From assembly GCA_020152595.1 (NCBI GenBank), contig JAIGNY010000904.1, positions 69,501 to 133,500 of the forward strand: a DNA stretch of 64,000 nucleotides. The letters run 5' to 3'. Positions 36,080 through 46,860 of the stretch are shown piece after piece (position 1 is the stretch's first letter; each line of letters starts with the position of its first letter). The notes below the pieces were generated by a model. The model worked only from the letters and a program-made list of their open reading frames with translations, was not told the origin of the DNA and did not search any database. The translations under genes were made by a program, and so were the position numbers. This DNA is from Chiridota heheva. Its lineage: Eukaryota > Echinodermata > Holothuroidea > Apodida > Chiridotidae.

Positions 36080-36599
36080 CTTTTCCTATTGCATTAGCTT
36101 AATGCACGCGGTCTTTTAGGGAAGAGTTTGATTTAGCTCCCCTCTGCCATCCCACTCCTGAAACAAGGAAGAAAAGATTGACCTATAAATATAGATATTC
36201 CATGAGACATGGATAGAACTGTAACATGTACAATTGAGAGTCCATGTTTATGAACAAAAGACAAAAAAAATGTTTTCCAAAAAGTTTGTCTACTGTGGAG
36301 CCTTTGTAATGTTCAAACATAAAAAACAAATGTACAACAAATCATTGTGTAACATACACTTCCAATATTTGGTTGAATAAATCTCTTCTTTTTTTTTTAT
36401 TACTTTAGTTTGTAGTATTACTATGGCAAAATCAAAGATGAATTCAACATTAGAAAAGTCTTGAAAGTGTATAAGTTATGTAGCTCTTGGATATTTAATA
36501 CATATTCTTTAGTAAAACATGCGGACATTTATATTCTTGCATTACCAATCATTTTTCCCTTTGCTAATCTTTGAATATAAGCATGAATTCACACTGGGC

Positions 36600-37145
36600 T
36601 TTAAGTTTCATCAATGACTAATAAACAGTTACTATTTTCACAACTGCACACATGATTCAAGAAATTGCTTGACACATCACCAGCAGATGAGATCATGCTA
36701 GTGAATTCACTTTCGCATTGATTATTGCTTGCCTTGTCAGCATTTGTCTTTAATTGCTCTTTGCATATTTTGTGTTGAATTAATTGCGGCAAGTTTTGAA
36801 GTTTTTGCTGACTGCATTTTAAACAACTCTATTCAACAACATGGCACAGAACAAATTTTTCTACGCCGAATAGCCTTGCATTTAAACCATGCCTTTTCCT
36901 CGGATACTTTTTTCTCTTTGGCAGATGTCCAAATTTACCAGCCACTGAAAGAGTTGTTAAGAAACAAGTCTGGTGGAATGCAATCTAAATATGATAGAAC
37001 CAATCCAAAGCTTGGGTGAAGGTGATTGATATTGATGATACAGCAATTGCTCTGCAATCTGTAACAAAGGAGACAAACAGAGAAATGAATTACATGGAAC
37101 AAAGGAAAAGTACTAAAGGTGTTCTGAGATGTTATTCCAATTAGA
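36600..37145 (+). other. possible decayed coding remnant, family unknown
   Basis: Plus-strand frame 36729-37019 ends KSGGMQSKYDRTNPKLG and is followed, one frame over, by VIDIDDTAIALQSVTKETNR and EMNYMEQRKSTKGVL up to a stop at 37141. A pyrimidine-rich acceptor-like tttttctctttggcag lies at 36909-36924. The opposite strand also has an open frame at 36601-36792. Amino-acid wording looks protein-like but I cannot name a family. It may be an old transposon ORF. Confidence 0.3.
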
Positions 37146-37524
37146 AGATATTTAAGATTAAATTGATATCAGTGCATCAAAATGACTATATCAGTTGCAT
37201 CAAAGTAACTAAAATGATATTAGTGACATCACATTTCAAACATTAAAAAGAGTTTTACTGAGCTACAACAAACACCTAGTTATGCAAGAAGGGGAGTACT
37301 AGAACAAAGTATACCCAGACATCACAAATGCTACAAATATCATCACTGCTAATAACTTTACACCTGCCACACTGTCCACCATGCCAGCCCACCTTTTGTT
37401 CCACAGGCCATCCCATCCTACATCACACCCCATAGGAAATCATATATGAAATAAAGATAACAGGAAGTCTTATATGCAATCAAGAGATCAGGGAAGGGGG
37501 AGGGGAGGATGATGAGGGAGAGCA

Positions 37525-38152
<628 letters not shown>

Positions 38153-38201
38153 ATTTCATACTGCAGCTAACTCCTATTCCCACACCTATCAACTTAATAT
38201 G

Positions 38202-38500
38202 CCCCATTGACCTACCACCCCCTTTCCTCTCCCCATTCACCTGCCATCCTCATTCACCAATCATTCCCCTTTAACCTACCATCCACCTTTCACTTACCAG
38301 CCTCCTTTCACCTACCATTCCCCTTTAATCTACCATCCACCTATCATCTACCATCCTTTATTCACCTATGCATCCTCCATTCACCTCACACTCCTACTCA
38401 CCCTTTGCCACCCAATGATACACCAAATATACTCTTGACCAGCTCATTATTCCAACCTTCATTCACATCATTGCACCACAGCTCCCTTCTCATTACCCCC
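38202..38500 (+). repeat. C/T-rich degenerate minisatellite (cattcacctaccatccc)
   Basis: Around fifteen irregular 14-20-bp units based on 'cacctaccatccccctt'. The 98-codon Pro/Ser/His-rich ORF at 38207-38503 is this repeat read through. Confidence 0.75.
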
Positions 38501-40075
38501 TAATAATTTTGATAAACAGAACAACATTAACCCTAATTAACATGAATATGAAATTCCCAATTAAAACGTGATATTTTCTCTTACAAAGTAAATAGAGCTA
38601 ATCGATCTACCAAACTGAAAATGTCTATTCATCCCAAAGACACTTAATTCTTTAATTCTTTTTGGGTTCCAGGCTCTATTGTTTCATGCATTTCTTTCAT
38701 GTAAGAACAAATATTTGAATTGCTGTTCATGTCAGGAATGCAGTTGTTGGAGATTCTTTAGGGACAAGAGTTTCCATTATATCAATTCCAATAAAAGCGA
38801 ACTATAACAATAGTTAGAATTCCAATGGCAGAAATATTTTGTTCTCCAGTAGCTGAACAATGCATGTGGTCTGACTGACAATAGACGGGCAAGTGGAAAA
38901 TAAAGCAGCTATGATTTACAATACGCTTCTTTATTGAGAAATTGAGCAAAACCTCAAATGGATAAGATGAGCGATTCTGTTGAGTATGCATCCATCACAG
39001 ATCCCTGAAATTGCCGCCACAAGACCAATGCGTGCTGAAGCAATTTTGTGGTCGGGATGAAATTCACAGAAATATTCATACACATTTCTTTACTAACCTT
39101 TCTAGGACCCCAGTATCCATTTGCTGGTTACTGCAACTTTTCGTGACTCATGTAGCAAATTATGGCAAACCACTACAATAGTATTCCTGTTCAGGAAACA
39201 AACATGTTTGATATCAATATTGGTGGAGGGAGGGGGGAGGGGGAGGCTTATCATGATTCAATCAAATAACTATCAAAAACATCAAGCAGGGATGCATGGC
39301 CACATGTTATTCATAAGTGGGACTGTGCACATATCTATTTCAAATGTTCATACACCTATATGTACAACAAATGATGTAAATTTATCATGAGATAGGAAAA
39401 ACATGAAAACGACATTTATTTAAACAACACAACCAACGCATGTCTAGCTGGGCTTAAGGCACACACACACACACATCTGATTAAGATATTCAGCTCCTTA
39501 TCTTGGTCCACAAACTTGAATTTTCTTTTTGCCCTTTATTGTAAATTTTGGTCCAGAATTGATATTTGGTTGCAAAATGGAAGAGGAGAAATTGCCAACC
39601 GCTGTTTTCTATATCATTCATTTAATATTTCAGATCATCATATTAATGGCTTTGACAAACTTTGTGTGTGTGTGTGTTGGGGGGGGGGGGCAACATTATT
39701 TATAGCTCCCCCATAGACATGCCACTGAACACAACATTCTTGCCAATTGGATCTTAAGCTGTATTTATTGAACATTACAACATGCTTAGCTGTTTGCTGC
39801 TTCACAGAACGATTTCATCAGTGCTTTGGAATGGATAGTCATGCTTTCAAAAGGTTACCTTTGAAAAAGAAAAGAAAAAACATTTTACATCAGTTCATGG
39901 TTATGAATTTAAGTACTGTAAATGATAAACATATATGATTCGGTTTTGAGGCTCTGATGCACAATATGAATTTAAGTTTTTATTACATGTGTCATACATT
40001 TTATTACAGAATGGGTCCGCTCAAAACAACAAAGAAAAAATTGTAACAGTATTCGCAATAATGACTTGCATGCTG
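38501..40075. other. non-coding DNA, nothing recognised
   Basis: Small (AC)n at 39462-39475, (GT)n followed by a G run at 39663-39691, and a G-rich patch at 39226-39246. No supported gene. Confidence 0.45.
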
Positions 40076-40077
40076 CT

Positions 40078-40530
40078 TTATACCATTAACATGTTACTAG
40101 CTGACATAATTATATTAAATATGAAGTTGCAAAACAGACATGCTGTTTTTAAAATATGGGCAATTCAAGATTTTTACATTAAGCCCCCGCCTACTCATTA
40201 ATATGCACAACACCACACCAAAAACAACAGGACAAATCTAGACAATGAGCTATACATGCACCACATATGACATGAATCCACTTTATCTTTCTTGAGATAT
40301 CGTGTTTAAAAATTCTCAGCAAAATCAAATTAAGCCCCTCCCACTATGCATATTGAAGAAATTCAACATTTTTCTACCATGAACATGTACACTAACTAAC
40401 ATCATGATTATACCAAATATAAAACAAAACAGACATGCAGTTGTTAATCACATTATGAACATTTCAATTTTTTTTACATTAAGGCCAGCCTACTCATTAA
40501 TAGGCAAGACATCACCACGAAAAACAATTT
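40078..40530 (+). repeat. tandem duplication of a ~295-bp unit (partial second copy)
   Basis: 40080-40228 and 40376-40528 align: 'taccattaacatgt', 'aaacagacatgc', 'ttacattaag', 'gcctactcattaat' and 'acaccacac/atcaccacg aaaaacaa'. A third related 'aaattaagcccctccca' piece is at 40329-40345. No ORF. Confidence 0.65.
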
Positions 40531-40555
40531 TGTAAAATACCTTACTACCAATTAC

Positions 40556-41157
40556 CTTGATCAAGTTTTTTTGCTTGAATAGGCATTTTTATAGCTACAG
40601 TACTAGAAATTCCTCAAATAGCCTCACCGCTTATATAGACTTACCTCATGTCAAACAGGGAGCTGTCGACACAGTATCATGGGGTTTAATATCTGGAATA
40701 AGTAACCATACTATATCAAATGTATTAATAGTCTTGTTACATTCAAAAGAAAAGTGAAGAATGATCTTACGTCTAGATAATATGTAAATCTATAATTGCA
40801 TTTTCCTTGTATCAAATTAGCATATCTCCATTTTGTACTTAGTTTGCCTCTTTGCATTTGACTGTCACTTTCTTTTACACTTTCCCTTTTTCTTCTTCAC
40901 TACTTATCTTTTGCCTATCTGAATTGCTTTTTTTAATTATTTTTCCCGGCTATTGTTATATTAACTTTCACCTTATCTTATATCTAGGAGATGGCTTTTA
41001 CAAGCTTTTAACTTTCAAGCGTGTTTATATATTTCAGAGTTGATTATCATATTTCTTATTATCTTTTGAAATGTTCATCTTTTATATATTTTTATGTAAT
41101 GATCATAAGTATGATCTCTATCTACAAGACGGTTGCAATAAAGTTACGTTGAATTGA
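40556..41157 (+). pseudogene. 3' end of a LINE (RT C-terminus and 3' UTR), 5' truncated
   Basis: The frame at 40557-40757 begins with SYSTRNSSNSLTAY, and the adjacent frame continues IMGFNIWNK, INSLVTFKRKVKNDL. This is the Y-x-T-R-N-S...G-x-x-x-W-N...F-K-x-K-x-K-x-x-L pattern typical of the extreme RT C-terminus in CR1/L2-like LINEs. It is followed by a 3' UTR with aataaa (41139) and a tail 'gttgaattgaaaaaa' (41148-41162). One frameshift is visible. The satellite array begins immediately after this tail. Confidence 0.7.
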
Positions 41158-41166
41158 AAAAAATAG

Positions 41167-43935
41167 GGCACATAGAGCAATTCATCAGGTAAAATGGAGC
41201 AAGTGTTTCACACCCGTCAAGCTCAACTGTAGGGAAAGAGACAAAGCAATTCATCAAGCAAAATGGAGCAAGTGTTTCACACCCGTCAAGCTCAACTGTA
41301 GGGAAAGAGACAAAGCAATTCATCAAGTAAGATGGAGCAAGTGTTTCACACCCATCAAGCTCAAGTGTAGGGAAAGAGACAAAGCAATTCATCAAGTAAG
41401 ATGGAGCAAGTGTTTCACACCCGTCAAGCTCAAGTGTAGGGAAAAAGACAAGCAATTCATCAAGTAAGATGGAGCAAGTGTTTCACACCCGTCAAGCTCA
41501 ACTGTAGGGAAAGAGACGAGCAATTCATCAAGTAAGATGGAGCAAGTGTTTCACACCCGTCAAGCTCAACTGTAGGGAAAGAGACAAGCAATTCATCAAG
41601 TGAGATGGAGCAAGTGTTTCACACCCGTCAAGCTCATCTGTAGGGAAAGAGACAAAGCAATTCATCAAGTAAGATGGAGCAAGTGTTTCACACCCGTCAA
41701 GCTCAACTGTAGGGAAAAAGACAAGCAATTCATCAAGTAAGATGGAGCAAGTGTTTCACACCCGTCAAGCTCAAGTGTAGGGAAAAAGACAAGCAATTCA
41801 TCAAGTAAGATGGAGCAAGTGTTTCACACCCGTCAAGCTCAACTGTAGGGAAAGAGACGAGCAATTCATCAAGTAAGATGGAGCAAGTGTTTCACACCCG
41901 TCAAGCTCAACTGTAGGGAAAGAGACAAGCAATTCATCAAGTGAGATGGAGCAAGTGTTTCACACCCGTCAAGCTCATCTGTAGGGAAAGAGACAAGCAA
42001 TTCATCAAGTGAGATGAGCAAGTGTTTCACACCCGTCAAGCTCATCTGTAGGGAAAGAGACAAGCAATTCATCAAGTAAGATGGAGCAAGTGTTTCACAC
42101 CCGTCAAGCTTAACTGTAGGAAAAGAGACAAAGCAATTCATTAAGCAAAATGGAGCAAGTGCTTCACACCCATCAAGCTCAACTGTAGGGAAAAAGACAA
42201 GCAATTCATCAAGTAAGATGGAGCAAGTGTTTCACACCCATCAAGCTCAACTGTAGGGAAAGAGACAAAGCAATTCATTAAGCAAAATGGAGCAAGTGCT
42301 TCACACCCGTCAAGCTCAACTGTAGGGAAAGAGACAAGCAATTCATCAAGTGAGATGGAGCAAGTGTTTCACACCCGTCAAGCTCATCTGTAGGGAAAAA
42401 GACAAGCAATTCATCAAGTAAGATGGAGCAAGTGTTTCACACCCGTCAAGCTCAAGTGTAGGGAAAGAGACAAGCAATTCATCAAGTAAGATGGAGCAAG
42501 TGTTTCACACCCGCCAAGCTCAACTGTAGGGAAAGAGACAAAGCAATTCATCAAGCAAAATAGAGCAAGTGTTTCACACCCGTCAAGCTCAAGTGTAGGG
42601 AAAAAGACAAGCAATTCATCAAGTAAGATGGAGCAAGTGTTTCACACCCGTCAAGCTCATCTGTAGGGAAAGAGACAAGCAATTCATCAAGTAAGATGGA
42701 GCAAGTGTTTCACACCCGTCAAGCTCAAGTGTAGGGAAAAAGACAAGCAATTCATCAAGTAAGATGGAGCAAGTGTTTCACACCCGTCAAGCTCAACTGT
42801 AGGGAAAGAGACGAGCAATTCATCAAGTAAGATGGAGCAAGTGTTTCACACCCGTCAAGCTCAACTGTAGGGAAAGAGACAAGCAATTCATCAAGTGAGA
42901 TGGAGCAAGTGTTTCACACCCGTCAAGCTCATCTGTAGGGAAAGAGACAAGCAATTCATCAAGTAAGATGGAGCAAGTGTTTCACACCCGTCAAGCTTAA
43001 CTGTAGGAAAAGAGACAAAGCAATTCATTAAGCAAAATGGAGCAAGTGCTTCACACCCGTCAAGCTCAACTGTAGGGAAAAAGACAAGCAATTCATCAAG
43101 TAAGATGGAGCAAGTGTTTCACACCCATCAAGCTCAACTGTAGGGAAAGAGACAAGCAATTCATTAAGTAGGATGGAGCAAGTGCTTCACACCCGTCAAG
43201 CTCAATTGTAGGAAAAGAAACAAGCAATTCATCAAGCAAGATGGAGCAAGTGTTTCACACCCGCCAAGCACAGCTGTAGGGAAAGAGACAAGCAATTCAT
43301 CAAGTAAGATGAAGCAAGTGTTTCACACCCGTCAAGCTCAAGTGTAAGGAAAGAGACAAGCAATTCATCAAGTAAGATGGAGCAAGTGTTTCACACCCGT
43401 CAAGCTCAAGTGTAGAGAAAGGGACAAGCAATTCATCAAGCAAGATGGAACAAGTGCCTCACATCCGTCAGGCTTAACTGTACGAAAAGAGACAAGCAAT
43501 TCATCAAGCAATATGGAGAAGTGTTTCACACCCGTCAAGCTCAAATGTAGGGAAAGAGACGAAGCAATTTATTAAACAAGATGGGAGCAAGTGTTTCACA
43601 CCTGCCAAGCTTAACTGCAGGGAAAGAAAGAAGCAATTCATCAAGATGGAGAAGTGCTTCACACCTGTCAAGCTCAAACTGTAGGGAAAGAGACAAGCAA
43701 TTCATCAAGCAAGATGCGAGCAAGTGTTTCACATCTGTCAAGCACAACTGTTGGGAAAGAGACAAAGCAATTTATTAAGCAAGATGGAGCAAGTGTTTCA
43801 CACCCGTCAAGCTCAACTGTAGGGAAAGAGACAAGCAATTCATCTAGCAAGATGGAGCAAGTGTTTCACACCTGTCAAGCTCAAATGCAGGGAAAGAGAC
43901 AAAGCAATTCCTCAAGCAAGATAAATCAAGGAGCA
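41167..43935. repeat. 68/69-bp satellite array, about 40 units with higher-order structure
   Basis: Unit 'aagcaattcatcaagtaaga' + 'tggagcaagtgtttcacacc' + 'cgtcaagctcaactgtaggg' + 'aaagagac' (68 bp; 69 when the join reads acaaagcaa). Variants (aactg/aagtg/atctg; gagac/aagac; cccgtc/cccatc) are shared between non-adjacent units. A block of about five or six units near 41776-42190 recurs at 42718-43095 with one unit fewer. Units at the right end (after 43430) are more diverged. Minus-strand frames such as 41144-41455 repeat a 23-residue phrase containing FPTVELDGCETLAP only while units are 69 bp, and break at 68-bp units. There is no spacer variation, so it is not a CRISPR array. Confidence 0.97.
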
Positions 43936-44958
43936 ACAGCTCTGTAGACAACGAGAAAAAGTATTTTTTTTTAAATAGACACCAAAGTTGTGCAAAAACT
44001 TTGTAAAAAGTCTACATGATAAATTAAATGTGAATTAGGCAAATGATGAAAATCAAGATAAGTTTTGCCATTCGTGCTACTGTAAAACTTTCCATCAAGA
44101 AACTTCTATTGCCAAGAATGGAAACCACACAGTCGCACTGGAGCATGTGAAAATTGTTTACATTTCATAAAGCTGAGCACTCAAGGAAGAAAGTAGTAAG
44201 TCAAATCTGCCCAGCGAAAATGGAGAGCAATAGATAATTTGAGAGAGATGAAATGCGAGCCACTGTCAACCCATAACACTACTAAATTTTTGCTTCCAAA
44301 CTCAATCTTTTAATGCAAAAACCTATTGAATGAAGCAATTGAAACACCTTGTGATTAATTATTTTGTAAAGATTGTACAGTTAAAGTATTGTCATAATTC
44401 AGATAAAGCAAGATTCATCTGTGCAGATTGCAAATTTACAACAAACGTCTTCAGTACGACACCTCAAAGAGACTACTTTCATCAATTGTTTCTTAATCGA
44501 GTCATTTTGCAAGAAGTGCAAATCTGTAGTGCATTCAAGCACAAGCCTTGCCATGCTTGCACACCTGCCACACAATAGTTGAGCACAAAGACCATTGGAT
44601 GCACCACTAGCAGCTACCCTTGAAGCAAGAATGTGGGAGAGGGTAGGGGTGACAGGTTTCTCCTCTTAACTTAACTTCACTGAAAAAAAACCTGTAAATG
44701 GTTCACAATTTTATTTCATGAAAAAAGAATAATGATTTTGATACCCTCACAATCTGCAGTTTAGTCCCAATAATGTATTTTAATCAAATATGACAGTTTC
44801 TAGAAAAGCTCAGATTAAGGGCTGTGATAGCAGCGTGGGCACAGGGACAAGACTTTCACCACCCTTTTTTTTTTATTTGAGTAAGTTATGTTAATAAAAG
44901 AAATACTGGTGACAACATTGTGTTTATTTATATCTTACTGGTCCACTAAAGAGACCAG
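43936..44958. other. non-coding DNA, nothing recognised
   Basis: AT-rich. The 82-codon frame at 44330-44578 has several Cys/His but no zinc-finger spacing and no splice context. Confidence 0.45.
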
Positions 44959-45225
44959 AGGCCTTTAAATCGACTGACCTCCAGGGTAGGTAGGCCTTTA
45001 AATCGACTGACCTCCAGGATAGGCCTTTAAATCGACTGATCTCAATCCAGGGAAAGCCTTCAAATTCACTGACCTCCAGAGTAAGCCTTCAAATCGACTG
45101 ACCTCCAGGGTAGGCTCCAAATCTAATGACCTTCAAGGTAGGCCTTCAAATCGACTGACCTCCAGGGTAGGCCTTCAAATTGACCAACCTTCAGGGTAGG
45201 CCTTTAAATCAACTGACCTCCAGGG
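44959..45225 (+). repeat. 29-bp minisatellite, nine units, interrupted by a hAT insertion
   Basis: Consensus aggcctttaaatcgactgac + ctccagggt. Units three to eight carry substitutions and small indels. The ninth unit is cut after ctccaggg by the element at 45226-46129, and a further partial unit (taggcctttaaatcat) resumes at 46138. Confidence 0.93.
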
Positions 45226-46129
45226 CAGGGTTCTAGCTACAGCTCTAAGATTCACTCTTCCCGCCCACCACTCAAAAGTTCAATTCGGATAAATAAATAA
45301 GTGTTTAAAGAGATCTCCTTTTAATCTCGCTCCATTTATGTCATCCGCTGATTTACACACATAACATAACATACATTACGCACATTAAATTCCGATCAAA
45401 ACAACTGAACTATAGGAATTTAATGCAATTGAACGTACATATTATCATAAATTCACCCATCCACGAAGCTCTTTGCATAAATGTATGTACATGCACATTC
45501 TTCAGGTTCATGTTTTAATCCTTGTGAATCACTTCTGGCAGCTTGCCAAGTCCGTCACTTGCCATACAAACAAACTTCAACAAAGTAAAAATTACACCCC
45601 TCGCCCCCTCCCCGCCTTCTCCCAAGGCATGCTTATAGACCGGTCCAAATGTAAGTCCCCAATCACATTTGTTATAAATCCATATGCACTTAACATTATA
45701 ACGGACTGATCGATATTCTTTGATTTGTGGGGGATTTTATATTGATAAAAGTTGTTGCGTAGTTCATAGGAACATGTGCCGCTTGGCTTTCGTCGAACGA
45801 TACTGGGACGAAAATAAAAGCAGTAAAACGTTTGGGCAAGATGAATAACAATGGGAATTGAGAGAAGGGTTTCCAGCATATGGTTTTTTTTTTTTTTTTT
45901 TTGGGGCACTTTGACAGTTGAATATCCATTGTATTTTGAATATCCATTGTACATAAAAAATATTTTACAAATTCTGCTACCATTCGGATTTAAAAAAAAC
46001 CTTTTTCATTGACAATTTGTCACTAGAAGTGGACTAAATTTGATTAGTTTTTCATGGGAGGGAGGTCTAGGAGGTCACCTTGGATTATCACTGGAACCCA
46101 GCACTCAAACTTGTCTAGCTAGAACCCTG
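45226..46129. mobile_element. 904-bp non-autonomous hAT element with exact 8-bp target duplication
   Basis: Starts cagggttctagcta and ends with its exact reverse complement tagctagaaccctg (14 bp). The 8 bases ctccaggg, themselves part of the 29-bp minisatellite unit, occur directly before (45218-45225) and after (46130-46137). The interior has a long T run (45886-45902) and no transposase. The minus-strand ORFs at 45592-45983 are low complexity. The insertion happened after the array formed. Confidence 0.95.
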
Positions 46130-46511
46130 CTCCAGGGTAGGCCTTTAAATCATACAAAGTTTTCACAATATCTGTTTTCGAATCTGACTCAAGTGCATTT
46201 ATTAAACAACAATAGTTTTCAAAAAACTTCAAATGGTTTACTATAACAAATCACAATTGTGTAGCAATTAAACTAAGGGTTGTTTACATTAAGGGCTCTC
46301 CATGTGAATTCCTCCTATTGTATACAACATTTACAATAATATTGTTTAAAACATTGGGAGGCAGGGGAATTCTCAAATTAAACACTCTTTATCTTTTTAT
46401 AGGTCTATGGACATATTGTATTTCTATATTGGTTTAAATAGTATTAAAGACAGTTTCGTTTTTTTATTATGGCTGATCAAATTTTGATCAGTTTTTATTT
46501 GTGATGTACAG

Positions 46512-46542
46512 CGCTACTGGGAGAAAAGCTTCAACTGCGTGT
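46512..46542 (+). CDS. possible 31-bp exon preceding 46782
   Basis: Acceptor ttttatttgtgatgtacag (AG 46510-46511) and consensus donor GTAAGT (46543-46548). In the frame that matches the next exon it reads RYWEKSFNCV and leaves with one base, as needed by the two-base entry at 46782. It is very short, so support comes mainly from splice signals and phase agreement. Confidence 0.35.
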
Positions 46543-46781
46543 GTAAGTACCTAAATTTCTTTCCTAAATGTTAGTGAAAGAAAATTAACATTGTGCCACA
46601 AATTTCGCTTCATTGAACAATTTTTTTTATGATGCAACAGAAGTAGAACACTTTTTACAGAATTGAATACTCTTTTATTCTTGGTAATTTGCTAGAAGTG
46701 CGAAGTTCTTTTAAACTTCTAACTAATAATCCTGCACTGTTTCACAGAAAAATGTGAAAAATTAAATTTCTTCACTAACAG

Positions 46782-46860
46782 ATTCATATGAAAAGGCAAT
46801 GTGGAAACTGCGTCGAGCAGAAGAAGAAAGTGATCTCCAGACTGATGAGGATGCTTCAAG
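46782..46860 (+). CDS. candidate exon: Lys/Arg/Glu-rich segment
   Basis: A 79-bp exon with acceptor attaaatttcttcactaacag (AG 46780-46781) and donor GTAAAA at 46861. The open frame reads SYEKAMWKLRRAEEESDLQT then DEDASR. From memory, this Y-x-K-A-x-x-K-L-x-x-A-E-x-x-S-D-L-x-T-D wording occurs near the N-terminus of many uncharacterised invertebrate proteins, some with a C-terminal DUF4806. That link is recollection and needs a search. No downstream exon was identified, so this may be a fragment of a gene or of a transposon-derived gene. Confidence 0.5.

Noticed and set aside
38207-38503. 98-codon Pro/Ser/His-rich ORF
   Set aside because: Translation of the C/T-rich minisatellite.
41144-43947. 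Repeated-peptide ORFs on both strands and a possible CRISPR array
   Set aside because: Frames exist only across 69-bp units and break at each 68-bp unit. There are no unique spacers; whole units repeat. It is a satellite.
44330-44578. 82-codon ORF with several Cys and His
   Set aside because: Spacing does not match any zinc finger and there are no splice signals or homology that I recognise.
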